Of a stretch of 38,307 bases of DNA, positions 1-9,359 are shown piece by piece (position 1 is the first letter of the stretch; every line of letters begins with the position of its first letter). The notes beneath the pieces were generated by a model. It saw only the letters and a list, made by a program, of their open reading frames with translations. It had not been told where the DNA came from and ran no database searches. Source of the DNA: Coemansia sp. RSA 922 (Eukaryota > Kickxellomycota > Kickxellomycetes > Kickxellales > Kickxellaceae); NCBI GenBank assembly GCA_027577415.1, contig JANBQS010000088.1, forward strand, positions 1 through 38,307. The letters are read 5' to 3'. A program made the translations under genes and the position numbers.

Positions 1-1690
1 TGTAGAATACGCGATATGACGGCGGATTTCCAGCGGAGGAACATGGCCAAACCGTCGAGCCTTTTGCCGTCCAGTGACAGCTCTGCTCTAGCGCGGAAAA
101 TCTCCCAGACTGCCAGGCCGTGTAGTACGTCGGCATTTGGGATTCTGCGTGACCAGGCGCCGAAGCCCGTGACTACTGCGCGTAGATCAACTCTAAAGAC
201 GGGACCGGATGGAGCGTCGCGAATTCCCTGTATGAAGCACGACACCCGTTGCCAAAATTCTTGGATTCGAGGGCACAGCCAAAAGTAGTGTACAATGGTT
301 TCGCGGGGTGCGTGTTGGGAATCGCTGACTGCGCTGTTGTCTGCGGCATTGGATTCGCTGAGAGTATAGCAGAATTTGCATTCGGGAGGCAGGTCCGGAA
401 TGTAATGTGAAAGCTTAGACGCTGTTGGCACTGCTGCATGCGCCATGAGCCAGAGTAGTGAGAGATGTTTCTGTTCAAGCGGGATCTTGGGTATTTTGGC
501 CCATCGCGCTTTGGCTGTCCGAGCAGTTGCTTGTACCGCAGTCTCCCCTTGATCCTCCTCAATCGTCCATTTGGCCGTGTTCAGTGGGACGATCTGCGCC
601 GACTCGATAGCCTTTCGACCGAGACTCGGTTTGTACGCCTTGAGAGGCATACCACTCATTTGAGCATATGACCATACAGTGCGCGGATTAGTCTCAGTTG
701 GATAGTCGAGTAGACGGCTAAGGGCGGTTGGCTGAAATCTGATTCTGACAGCTTTGTAGGCCATGACAAATGGAGCCAGCCTGTCGCCGGGGCGCGAAAT
801 CGCTGAGCCGTTCTCCGAGTTACGCATAAATACGTCGCCCAGAGTGAACAGTCTGTTTTCCCGTAGTCGTTTCTTGGCGTGTACTGATGGGTCGAAATTA
901 CTCGTCACTAAGGGGTGTTCAAGAGGTAGCCCGAGTAGTGATTGAGTTGGGATGTCGACGGTATTGCCAGGCAAACGGCCTTTGACTTTTTGCCAAACGC
1001 GAAGGACGTGTTTCCAGAATGCTGGGAGTTTGACATATAGTCTTGCCGGCGGTTCATTCCACAACATGTAAGACGAGTGGTGATTGGCTTGGCTCAAGCG
1101 TTGGTCAAGGGCCCAGTGCGCTGTGGCTGCCCACCACGGCGGAGTGTGTTGGTTGAACATAGATGCGATGAACTGGGCGAACACGGCTTGTGATTGCGCT
1201 TCGATGGGGAGTAGTCCGAGGCCACCTTGCCTTTTGGGCTTGGTGACTATATCCCACGCGACTTTGGGCGATCGACCATTCCAGATGAACTCGCTTACGC
1301 TCTTGTGCACAAGCTTGTAAAAGGCCTCAGAGAATGGCGTTATGCGCGCAGCGTACCACAGCTTTGCCAGTAGTACTGAATTCGCCAAGAGGACTCGGCC
1401 ATATAGCGAAAGCTTTCGTTGTCTCCAGCCTGTGATAGTCGATTGGATTTTGCTGACAAGGACTCCCTCCATGTACTTCGACGCTAGGCCACTCTCCGAG
1501 AAGTGGATCCCTAAATAGCGGAGCGTCGCGTGGGGAAGCATTGGGGTGCATGGCAACTCGAACGTGGGACTTCCTATGCGGAGCATCTCGGTCTTGTCAT
1601 CGTTCAGCCGGGCGTTTGATGCGCGGCTATGCAGATCCATCGCTGTGTTGAAAACTCTGACGTCCTCCTCCGAGGAGACTGCGATCGCGA
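1..1690 (-). mobile_element. LINE (non-LTR) retrotransposon, 5'-truncated; C-terminal half of reverse-transcriptase ORF
   Basis: Read on the minus strand, one frame stays open from about 1690 to the window edge, roughly 560 codons without a stop. It starts just after where the YADD catalytic box of a LINE reverse transcriptase should lie, then shows an NDDKTEML-like segment, the YLGI block, the GWRQRKLSLYGRVLLANS block typical of LINE thumb regions, and IVTKPKRQGGLGLLP. Near the left edge comes a zinc-binding element: CKFC (about 379-390), then HYFWLCP (about 277-294). This CX2C...HX4C order is usual for the zf-RVT domain. The catalytic half is missing, so the copy is 5'-truncated, the usual result of incomplete target-primed reverse transcription. 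The absence of stops suggests a young insertion. The 3' end lies beyond the window. The clade (L1/Tx1-like or Tad-like) cannot be decided here. Confidence 0.88.
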
Positions 1691-1979
1691 TGACTATGAT
1701 ATAATCATGGGTACAGCAACAAGGACAGATCATATGAATTGCGATTTATCAAGGGATCAGTTAATACATGCATTAGCCAATCCCCCACGCTGTTTAGATC
1801 AAATGCCACGACACAAAGAGCTATTGGATGCTTTGGTTAGTCCCTCAGTTGACTTGTGTGGCAGGCCAGAATACAAGGAGTTATTTTGTGCATTGCTATA
1901 TTCCACAGAAGACAATGATATCTGGTCAGCATACAATGTGTTAGTTGAACTATTGCTAAACCCTACGGATGGTATGTAA
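1690..1979 (+). pseudogene. 3' half of a small-family (type A) gene, cut by the LINE
   Basis: About 96 codons up to a TAA stop match the C-terminal half of the intact gene at 2678-3262: DYDIIMGTA here against DYAIIMGTA there, then a paired ALANPP/ALAQPP motif, DQMPR, and SAYNVLVELLL against SAYDKLVELLL. The N-terminal half is absent. Immediately upstream the sequence is LINE DNA on the opposite strand. An ATG inside the LINE (1629) happens to stay in frame, giving a chimeric 116-codon ORF, but that start is an accident of the junction. The 3' flank (about 1980-2110) also resembles the 3' flank of the intact copy, including the motif ATATACTGTTAACCAC. The duplicated unit therefore extended beyond the stop codon. 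Confidence 0.8.
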
Positions 1980-2677
1980 GTTCTTTAAGAAGGACTTACT
2001 ATCGCCATTTTAAAGTGATATGTTTGCTACAGAACATACAGAAGGTTAATATACTGTTAACCACTCACAGTGCTCCTGTTTTATATCAGATCCCTGCCAG
2101 ATACATATTAGACCACTTTAATATTTAGTTCAGCATAAGCAACATTGGAATACAACTTTAGATACTCTAATACTGGTACACTTTATTTTCACTTTAAATG
2201 GCTATTAGTATATTCCGCTGTGTCTGCATCTCAAGACAATTTCAAAAGCTTTGTAGTTACTTTGGCAAAGCGCTTGTAAAAAAAACAGGGATGCCTTTGA
2301 GCGCCAATACAAATTACGTCATTCTGGACTTTAAAATAAATTGCGACATCTATTGTTAGCTCTTTTTTGCTCACAGTTTACTACTACGTCATTTGGCAAC
2401 CCTTTATTTCTTTGAAATATTTCTTTTAGTATGACGTAATGCGATACTTTGCTTTGCCTTCTTTCAACCACTATAGAATGGTTGGGGAGGAGACTTTGCC
2501 CAAATGTTCCTTTCTTCTGCTTTATTTTTTACACACCGGCTATGATATAAAAAGCCTGCTGTTGACAGCCACTATTTTTTTTCTTCTTTCACCAACCTCA
2601 TTCTCTTTCCCACTATTTATCTGACAAAACCGACACATCGACATTTTTAGGTTGTACTTGTCCAAACATATCGCTAG
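1980..2677 (+). promoter_or_regulatory. Conserved small-family promoter upstream of the 2678 gene
   Basis: This 700-base AT-rich stretch has no gene. It contains, in order: the distal CTTTG/CAAAG block (2249-2305); CRE-like sites TTACGTCA (2314-2321), CTACGTCA (2384-2391) and TGACGTAA (2432-2439); the ACTATAGAATGGTTGGGGAG block (2470-2489) running into GAGACTTTGCCCAAATG; a TATA box ATATAAAAAG (2545-2554) followed by CCTGCTG; and a pyrimidine-rich leader. The same parts occur upstream of the genes at 9961, 11234 and, partly, 13419. The first 130 bases are the 3' flank of the truncated copy. Confidence 0.8.
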
Positions 2678-3262
2678 ATGGAGGAAACCAAGAAATATGA
2701 AGTGTATGAATACACTTGCTATAGCACTGGCCCAGTTATTATTAAAGAATTTGCTATTCCTACCAAATTAAATACTTGTCAAGCTGCTACCTCATATGTA
2801 AAGAATAAGTTCGATTTATCAGTTACTCATAGGAAGTCGGTACTCGTTGCTACTAATGGTATTACTTATAGTAGCTCTCCCACCTATGATGGGGGGCCTG
2901 AAGGTGAAATCATAGGTGATACAGCACGGTTTGTAATTACGAACCAAAATGCATGGAAGTATTATAGAAATAAGTTTTGTGCAGGATCGACGGACTATGC
3001 CATAATCATGGGTACGGCAATAAGGGATGACCGTTGGGGTGCAAATCTAGAGAATAAGCCATTCCTGCAGGCATTAGCTCAACCTCCACCTCGCGTTGAT
3101 CAAATGCCACGATATGGAGATATAATAAATGCCTTGGGTCATCTCTCGGATAATATATATGACAAGCCAGAACTCAAGGAATCGTTAGATATCTTACTTG
3201 GTTACACTGAATGTGTAAATATCTTGTCAGCCTATGATAAGTTAGTAGAGTTATTGCTGTAG
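2678..3262 (+). CDS. Small accessory family protein, type A (194 aa, intact)
   Basis: I do not recognise this protein. It has no signal peptide or membrane segment and looks cytosolic. It has two parts. The N-terminal half (residues about 30-105) carries the core shared by the other small genes in this window: an AA-S-V-K-KF helix-like stretch, KSVLVATNG, a variable loop with a six-G run in the DNA, then TARFVITNQNAW. The C-terminal half (about 105-194) has DYAIIMGTA, ALAQPPPRVDQ and a leucine-rich end. That half is found only in type A copies (1690-1979, 13419-14004 and, divergent, 30103-30597). ATG 2678 is chosen because the copy at 14004 starts at the same place and the leader is conserved between them. 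It lies 124 nt after a clear TATA box. Confidence 0.75.
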   Translation: MEETKKYEVYEYTCYSTGPVIIKEFAIPTKLNTCQAATSYVKNKFDLSVTHRKSVLVATNGITYSSSPTYDGGPEGEIIGDTARFVITNQNAWKYYRNKFCAGSTDYAIIMGTAIRDDRWGANLENKPFLQALAQPPPRVDQMPRYGDIINALGHLSDNIYDKPELKESLDILLGYTECVNILSAYDKLVELLL

Positions 3263-3709
3263 TCTACAGATGTCATATAGGATTTCCTATGGAAGACTGA
3301 ATGGTGATATTTTCTAGTGAATATCTACTACAGGATACACATAAGGTCAATATACTGTTAACCACTTACACGTGCTACTGTTTTTTGTGTCAGAACCCTG
3401 TCAGATATCTGACGCCTATGACAAGAAGCTTGCAAAGCTATAAGTCCAAGTGTAAGACAGCAAGACAAGTGGGCAACCGATACTTTGAATCTATTTTTTC
3501 CTTTTATTAGTCCTTTTATTGTTTTGTTAACAGGTTGACTTGAAAAGAGTAAGAAACTTTGGCCCTGTATGCTGTCAATTTCACAACACGCTTTATGCCC
3601 ATATTCTTGAATAATTTAGGCAAAAAATCCAAATAATATATTTTTTTTTATCTCGTGAGAAAGGTTCACTTTACAGTTTCACTCTATTATTTTTCTTACA
3701 CCAAATCAT
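3263..3709. other. Intergenic; 3' flank of the 2678 gene and leader of RNase H1
   Basis: The first about 90 bases are nearly identical (inverted) to the flank below 13419, and the next about 70 resemble 2040-2110. The rest is AT-rich with a short T run at 3643-3650. I see no gene here. Confidence 0.6.
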
Positions 3710-4636
3710 ATGTACTCTACCAGTATCTCTAAACCTGCATTGTTTATTCGAACACTCACGCTAAACCACCTCAGAAAGCTTAATATGCCCAGATCGTCCA
3801 CTCAAGATGGTGGTTCGTATTACGCAGTAAGAGTCGGAAGAAAAGCAGGTATATACAGGACCTGGGATGAGTGCAAGGCCGAGGTGAACTCATATCCAGG
3901 CGCGATATTCAAAAAATTCAAGGATCTAAATGAAGCCCAAACGTTTGCCGGTCCACAAGCACCTTTATTATCGGCAACATCCGGACACACGTCAGCACCA
4001 GGAAGAGTGAACACCCCCATGGCGAGAACCCATCGTGCGGCGCCCTACATATCGGAAAGGAGTACGGGCGACGGGCGGCGCAAACCAAGGGAGGTGGGTC
4101 GTAAGTTAACGAGGGCGAATGAATCTGTAACACATCCCACAGCACCACCACCATTGGTTGGCGAGACAGAAGATGAAATTGTCGTGTATACGGATGGAGC
4201 CAGTTCGAAAAATGGCAAAAAGGGAGCACGCGCCGGCGTAGGCGTGTACTTTGGTGCCCTAGATCTACGCAATATATCCGAATCCCTAGCCGGTCCCCGT
4301 CAAACCAACCAGCGCGCAGAGCTAATGGCAGTATTGCGCGCAATCGAAACGGTATCGTCTAGTGGCAGTACAAAGACTTTGGTTATTTGTACGGATTCTA
4401 TGTATACGATTAATTGTGTCAGTGTTTGGCACTACAAATGGGAGAACTGCGGATGGGTTAATAGCACAGGCCAACAGGTCAACAACCAAGACCTGATCAG
4501 AGCCATATTGCTTAGTATGAAGGAGTATAGTGGTTCGATACAGTTTATTCATGTGCGCGGTCATTCTGGTATCCACGGCAACGAACAAGCTGATCTGCTA
4601 GCTGTACAGGGCGCCAACACCGTCACGTATATCTAA
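3710..4636 (+). CDS. RNH1: Ribonuclease H1 with N-terminal viroplasmin-like hybrid-binding domain
   Basis: Cleaves the RNA strand of RNA-DNA hybrids in the nucleus and probably mitochondria. Residues about 36-80 are the hybrid-binding (caulimovirus VI/viroplasmin-like) domain usual at the N-terminus of eukaryotic RNase H1 (YYAVRVGRKAGIYRTWDEC, ending in FKDLNEAQTF). A disordered, basic linker follows. The RNase H fold is at about 155-303 with all catalytic residues visible: D162 (YTDGAS), E204 (RAEL), D229 (CTDSMY), H285 (VRGHSG) and D295 (NEQADLLA). Length and order are normal. There are two in-frame starts, M1 at 3710 and M26 at 3785. The 25 residues between them are rich in Ser, Thr, Leu, Arg and Lys with no acid, like a mitochondrial presequence. 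The gene is intronless and ends 53 bp from the convergent UBTD-like gene. Confidence 0.95.
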   Translation: MYSTSISKPALFIRTLTLNHLRKLNMPRSSTQDGGSYYAVRVGRKAGIYRTWDECKAEVNSYPGAIFKKFKDLNEAQTFAGPQAPLLSATSGHTSAPGRVNTPMARTHRAAPYISERSTGDGRRKPREVGRKLTRANESVTHPTAPPPLVGETEDEIVVYTDGASSKNGKKGARAGVGVYFGALDLRNISESLAGPRQTNQRAELMAVLRAIETVSSSGSTKTLVICTDSMYTINCVSVWHYKWENCGWVNSTGQQVNNQDLIRAILLSMKEYSGSIQFIHVRGHSGIHGNEQADLLAVQGANTVTYI

Positions 4637-4689
4637 TCATATAATTTAAATGTCATATTTTTTTGTTTATTATGAATAATGAAAAGTAA

Positions 4690-5709
4690 TTACGATAACG
4701 AGTAGAACGCTTGGATTATAGCAGGCTTTGGCAAGCGCAAGTCTCTGAGCGGTGCGGCGGAAGGCGCAAGCAAGTGGCCAAGGTAGAAAAATAAAACGCG
4801 GTTGGTAGTCTGTGGGATATGGTTGGCGTCGCGCAACATCTGCTCGATTTGCGCGATAGTCGAGTCTGCCGCTACGTTGACCTGAGCATCCCTGCCGACA
4901 CAAAGCCTTACTCGAAGCGGGCGCAGGGGAACCTCGGCCAGAATTGGATTTACGTGCAGGGGAACCGACGACGAGGCAAACGAGGCAGCATCCGAATCAG
5001 CAACAGAAGTAGGGCTCTGTACCGACGTAGCGGCAAATTTAGCGCTACCCACTGCGTACAGCGACGGCGACAACCCAGGCGCCGAGCCATGAGTAATAGG
5101 ACACGGCACAGCAGGAGCATGGCCGACGACAATACTCTGGCCGCTATCAACGCTCTCCCTCAAAAGCGCAGCGCCATCTTCCTGCAACTGCACTCGTCGG
5201 GCATAACTGCGGTCAGCAGCCACATCGCCAGGCCCCGCCACAAGATTTACTGGCGCACACAAACAGTACAAGGGAATATCATAACAAGCTCCAAGCTCAT
5301 CGTACGCGCCATCCGCTATTCTTCCGGTGGGCACCGAGACGCCAACACTTTCCAGTATGGCAACAGCCAGCTGCGCGTCGTCACTCTCACACGCTAGCCG
5401 CAGCGCCTGCCATATCTCTGCTCGTCCTTCGTATACTGCGGCAGTGTCCCAGAACTCTTCTCGTTGTCGCATTAGTTCGGCCAAAGTCATTTCTCGCTCA
5501 GCGCGCCATCGCGTAGTGTGTCCAAAATCTACGCGGCCATCGCTTGGAAGAACAGCGGAACCTAGTCCTGCTGCTTCTATGGCTCGCCGACGTCTGGCTG
5601 CTCGTTGTAATGGTGTCGCTCTGATATCAGCCGATGTTGCCTCTCGCCCGCTTTGTGTCCCGCCAGCGAGCGCACTTGGCTCTGGTCGTGTAGACAGGCA
5701 ACCACCCAT
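4690..5709 (-). CDS. UBTD1/2-like ubiquitin-domain protein (DC-UbP family)
   Basis: A 339-residue protein. It begins MGGC, which suits N-myristoylation at Gly2 and palmitoylation at Cys4, as in animal UBTD1/2. Residues about 60-170 form the UBD domain of this family: a leucine-rich LMRQREEFWDTAAVYEGR segment, then EIWQALRLA, the CYDIPLYCLCAP block and NLV. A long Ala/Ser/Pro-rich insert (about 185-260) precedes a C-terminal ubiquitin-like domain (about 265-339; LRVRLCVGRDAQVNVAADST ... FFYLGHLL). The family binds E2 conjugating enzymes and helps ubiquitin transfer. I chose ATG 5709 because homologues start MGGC. The open frame upstream is low-complexity leader with a 19-base T run on the coding strand. 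The protein is longer than animal UBTDs because of the insert. Confidence 0.88.
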   Translation of the reverse strand: MGGCLSTRPEPSALAGGTQSGREATSADIRATPLQRAARRRRAIEAAGLGSAVLPSDGRVDFGHTTRWRAEREMTLAELMRQREEFWDTAAVYEGRAEIWQALRLACESDDAQLAVAILESVGVSVPTGRIADGAYDELGACYDIPLYCLCAPVNLVAGPGDVAADRSYARRVQLQEDGAALLRESVDSGQSIVVGHAPAVPCPITHGSAPGLSPSLYAVGSAKFAATSVQSPTSVADSDAASFASSSVPLHVNPILAEVPLRPLRVRLCVGRDAQVNVAADSTIAQIEQMLRDANHIPQTTNRVLFFYLGHLLAPSAAPLRDLRLPKPAIIQAFYSLS

Positions 5710-6582
5710 GTAATAACGTGTAATTGAAAAAAAAAAAAAAAAAAAAAGAGTGAGAGCGAGAGAAGGTTTTTTGTTTATTCCTTTTTCACCGTCTGTCTGA
5801 GCTGTTTTGGCGAGAGATAGAAAATGAAATATAATAGTACAAATTGTGTATAGTTGGAAATGAGGTATATTGTCGAGAGCCCAAGTGGGGAAAAGTAAAA
5901 TAGCGTGGGTGGGGGGAAGAGAGGACAATCGAGTGTGTCTGCTCGCATGCAGTCAAGTGCTCTACATGCAAGGCGTGGAATTGGGATCATGCGGCACAAA
6001 ATCAAATTATCACAATGGGGGTTCTACTGGAGTATGCACCTAGACTGTGGAGCTGGATAAATGTGAGGAGGGGAACTCTTGGTTGGATTTGCAGCAGGGA
6101 AGGCTGAGCGCCCCTCCTCTGGCAATCCTGCCGACTACTTTAGAACTCAGCATAATTGCCGGGTTTCTTCAAAGCCCTGGCTATGTGAGCGAGCTGTCAC
6201 TTGTCTATGGAACCTGTTTCCCCCCAGCTAACTGACGAGAACCGCATGCGATGTACTGGATCCCTCCCTCTCCTCACTCACGTGGTTTAAGCGTAAATGA
6301 TCGAGTCACGGCTCGGCCTTTTTTGTGCTGGTAAATCGCATGAACTGATGATTCAACACGTCACCTGGCTTGCCAAGCAAGCAGAATGCTTTTACTCACA
6401 CAACAATCGTCTCACACTCTTTTCTTTGCCTTTTTAAATTTGTAAAAACTTTTTTTTATCTTGTTCCTTTTAAAAGCTGCATCACATTTTTCAAATTACA
6501 GTTTTCTCTTTTCGAGATTATCTTGATACTCTCCAATTGCCCAAGTTAAAGGTCCGTTTTTCTTTTGTGTCGAAAAAAGATA
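5710..6582. other. Divergent promoter region between the UBTD-like gene and the sorting nexin
   Basis: No gene is seen in these 870 bases. They contain a 19-base A run (5729-5747), a purine-rich stretch near 5908-5935, a CACGTG E-box (6280-6285) directly followed by GTTTAAGCG, and pyrimidine-rich DNA just before the sorting-nexin start. Confidence 0.6.
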
Positions 6583-8955
6583 ATGGCAGAGTTTGGCGAC
6601 TACTGTTGTGCTATCGACCGTCACGTCCACGAGCTCCTCGACGACGCCAATGCCCAGCGACACGAACACAATGGCGAGCAAGGACGAGACTACCAGCCTC
6701 CACAGGCCTACTACGTGGTACATATTGGCGAAGCAGAAAAGCTGAGCGAAAACGGGTCGTCGTTCATAGCATATTCAATTCAGTTTGGCGAGTGCGAGGT
6801 CAAGCGGCGTTACAGCGAGTTTGAGTCACTGCGCATCTGTCTATGTCGTCTATACCCGACTTTTATTGTGCCGCCGATTCCGGAGAAGCACTCTTTGACG
6901 CAATACGCCGTGCTGCAGAAGCGGGCCAAGGAGGACCAGTATATTATCGAGCGGCGGAAGCGTATGCTGGAGCATTTTCTGAACCACCTTGTCGAGCACC
7001 CGATACTGAGCAGCGAGCATATCTTGCATCGGTTCCTGGAGAGCGGTGTATCGTGGACTGAGGTCCTCCACTCGCCTATTGTAACGGGCCTGCCTAAATC
7101 GCCGTTGCATTCGTCGCCGTCGCGGGCGCCGGGGTCGTCGCTTGCTGACGGGTCTGCTGTGCAGCTGCCCAAGATCGCGGCCACCAACAGCTTTGCCTCT
7201 GATGTGCCTGTTCCCAGCACGCTGGCGCCGATTAAGAACATTGAGGCGCGGTGGATGGACTGCGAGCTGTTTACTAACAAGTACGCTAACCACTTTTCGG
7301 GTGTGGTGGAGCGCAGCGAGCGGCGTATCTACCATAAGCTGGGCGAGCTCTCTGGGGACTACGCTGAGCTTGGGGCGACGCTCAACGGGTTTAGTCTCTT
7401 GGAGCACCCAGAGTCTTTGGCGGCGGCGATTGAAAAGGCCGGGCAGGCTGTGGATAGCTCCTATATTGAGATCAACCAACTGCTGCGCCAGATGGACGCC
7501 GAGGTCAGCGAGCCCATTCATGAGTATGCGCAGTACGCGATGATTATTAAGCAGGTGCTGAGATTCCGCCTGCTCAAGAACCTGCAGATGGAGAACGCCC
7601 AGGAGGCGCTTGTTCGTCAGCGCGCCAAGCTCGAGGGCCTGCTGCAGGCTGATGACGAGGCGAAGCGCTTGGCCTTGGCTTTGGAGTCCTCTGGCTCTGC
7701 TCGCGTCGTGCCGCCATCGGCCCAGGCTGGAGAGGTTCGGCGGTATGCGGATGCTGATACTGAACATGACTCGCTGATGCCGCCGCCGGCCTACGACGAG
7801 GACGACTCGGTTGCTGCCCAGCAGCGTGGGTTTTCTACTCCGCAGCGGGCTAGCATCGACACTGCGTCGGGCGCGGCCGGCATGTCCTATGCGGTGGCGG
7901 CTGGTGGTAGGCGATCGCGTGGACAAAGCGTGGGGTCTGGCACGTCGGTCGGCATCCACGGCGATTTTACGCCGACGCTGGCGCCACAAAGCATTCCCGA
8001 GGACTCTGCGTTTGCTCCGTCGTCGCTCGGAGGACGCGCGACCCAACAGAGGCTGAGATCTAGGGCGGGCACTGCTACTAGCACGGGGTCTGCTGGTGGC
8101 AGGAATCGCCGCGGGTCTGCTGCGGCGTGGAGTGGACGCAATGGCATGGAGGACGACGACGAGGAGGCGGACGAGGAGGAAGAGGAAGACCCGTTGGCGC
8201 AGTTCCAGCAGGAGGAGTCGCAGCTGTGGGGCGGAGGTACTCGCAGCACTCTGCCGAGACTCGGCGCCCGCAGTAGTCGCAGTCAGCATCATCAGCAGAG
8301 TGGCGAGGAGGTGTTTGGGGCGTACCCGCATATGGCGCGCTCCGAGTATATTGGCCGCGCTAATAGCCCTGCTCGCAACCACCCGCCTATGCCCTCGGCG
8401 CTGCCCCGCCATACGGCTGATCACCAGCCGCCTGTCGATGACAGTGCAGCATATAATGCCAAGGTGATGGCTGCGTCTACACCGGCGCTCAGAGACCACC
8501 AGCACCGCGAATCGGCCTATGACGATGGCGAGCAGCAGCAGAGGACGCATGTGGCGACCGGGATGAGCGCATCTGCTGTGGCACCCGGGCCTGTGCAGTC
8601 GTCGTTTGGGGCGCGGCTGCTAAGGTCGCCCAAGGTGCTGGGGGACGGAATCATGAGCCGACTGACATACGCGCTGAACGGTATGATGGACGTGGACCCT
8701 GAGCAAATGCGTCGGAACCAAATCGGTCGCGCGTCGGACCGGATTGGCATTCTTGAGGAGCAGCTGGAGATGCTGAGCAATGACTTGGTGCTGATCAATA
8801 CGAGTACGCAGGACAATTTGGACAGATTCCAGAAACAAAAAGTGCGTGAACTCAAATCTACACTCATAGCACTGGCTAAAATGCACCTAGAATGGGCTGA
8901 AAAGAACTTGGAAATATGGAAAGAAGCCAAAGATGCTGTGGATCTAGTCGAGTAG
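6583..8955 (+). CDS. SNX41: PX-BAR sorting nexin, Snx41/Atg20 type
   Basis: An endosomal membrane protein of 790 residues. The PX domain (about 40-165) has the phosphoinositide-binding RRYSEF (75-80), then the proline-rich IVPPIPEKHSL (95-105) and the KAKED..IIERRKRMLEHFL region that marks the Snx4/Snx41/Atg20 branch. The first part of the BAR region follows (about 225-380). It is interrupted by a long disordered insert (about 380-670) with Gly/Ser/Gln runs and an acidic block near 520-545. The last BAR helices close the protein (about 685-790; RIGILEEQLEML, FQKQKVRELK). This split-BAR layout is typical of fungal Snx41/Atg20, which act with Snx4/Atg24 in retrieval from endosomes and in selective autophagy. 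ATG 6583 (context AGATAATGG) is preferred; no earlier ATG is in frame. Confidence 0.9.
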   Translation: MAEFGDYCCAIDRHVHELLDDANAQRHEHNGEQGRDYQPPQAYYVVHIGEAEKLSENGSSFIAYSIQFGECEVKRRYSEFESLRICLCRLYPTFIVPPIPEKHSLTQYAVLQKRAKEDQYIIERRKRMLEHFLNHLVEHPILSSEHILHRFLESGVSWTEVLHSPIVTGLPKSPLHSSPSRAPGSSLADGSAVQLPKIAATNSFASDVPVPSTLAPIKNIEARWMDCELFTNKYANHFSGVVERSERRIYHKLGELSGDYAELGATLNGFSLLEHPESLAAAIEKAGQAVDSSYIEINQLLRQMDAEVSEPIHEYAQYAMIIKQVLRFRLLKNLQMENAQEALVRQRAKLEGLLQADDEAKRLALALESSGSARVVPPSAQAGEVRRYADADTEHDSLMPPPAYDEDDSVAAQQRGFSTPQRASIDTASGAAGMSYAVAAGGRRSRGQSVGSGTSVGIHGDFTPTLAPQSIPEDSAFAPSSLGGRATQQRLRSRAGTATSTGSAGGRNRRGSAAAWSGRNGMEDDDEEADEEEEEDPLAQFQQEESQLWGGGTRSTLPRLGARSSRSQHHQQSGEEVFGAYPHMARSEYIGRANSPARNHPPMPSALPRHTADHQPPVDDSAAYNAKVMAASTPALRDHQHRESAYDDGEQQQRTHVATGMSASAVAPGPVQSSFGARLLRSPKVLGDGIMSRLTYALNGMMDVDPEQMRRNQIGRASDRIGILEEQLEMLSNDLVLINTSTQDNLDRFQKQKVRELKSTLIALAKMHLEWAEKNLEIWKEAKDAVDLVE

Positions 8956-9056
8956 TAATTTTTTATTTTTTATTTTTTATTTGTTTTATTTAGAAAGTTT
9001 GGTCATACTATATCTACTGTGAGTACTTTGCACGTACTCTATCGCCATTTGATTGA

Positions 9057-9359
9057 TTATAGCTCACTGATGTTGGCAGGGGTTTTGCCCTTGAGGAAGA
9101 GTAATTCGACTGTTGTACCCGCAAAAAATATTTCCTCTACGTCGTGTGTAATAGGTACATTGGGGAACTCTTGACCTGTGGTAACAGTCAAATACTCGGT
9201 TTTGAAAACGAAATACAATGCAACGTCTCCCCTTATCGCTTTCTTGTGGATACTGAGTAGTTCAGCGGCTGATTTATAGGTGTGTACGGAAAGATCTATG
9301 TAACTTATAACACCACCATGGGCTGGTGGGTTAGGTATATAGTTAACTGTGCAAGGCAT
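9057..9359 (-). CDS. Small accessory family protein, type B (100 aa)
   Basis: Unknown function, cytosolic by appearance. Its middle follows the family core pattern seen in the other small genes: TYKSAAELLSIHKK, then DVALYFVFKTEYLTV, a loop with FPNVPIT, and a second hydrophobic strand IFFAGTTVELLF. It is the shortest member and has lost the C-terminal half. ATG 9357-9359 is the first ATG after a TATAAAAAAA element at about 9439-9448 (minus strand) and a pyrimidine-rich leader. The upstream region lacks the CRE-type sites and the ACTATAGAATGG block found at most relatives, so its regulation differs. The assignment to the family rests on pattern only; identity is low. Confidence 0.5.
   Translation of the reverse strand: MPCTVNYIPNPPAHGGVISYIDLSVHTYKSAAELLSIHKKAIRGDVALYFVFKTEYLTVTTGQEFPNVPITHDVEEIFFAGTTVELLFLKGKTPANISEL

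Noticed and set aside
1629..1979. 116-codon ORF as a complete gene
   Set aside because: Its first 20 codons are antisense LINE DNA; only the rest is family sequence.
3785..3960. Caulimovirus-like segment as a viral insertion
   Set aside because: The viroplasmin-like domain is the normal N-terminus of eukaryotic RNase H1; catalytic domain and context are cellular.
6850..8550. 566-codon minus-strand ORF
   Set aside because: Arg/Leu-rich antisense shadow of the sorting nexin, caused by GC-rich codon use.
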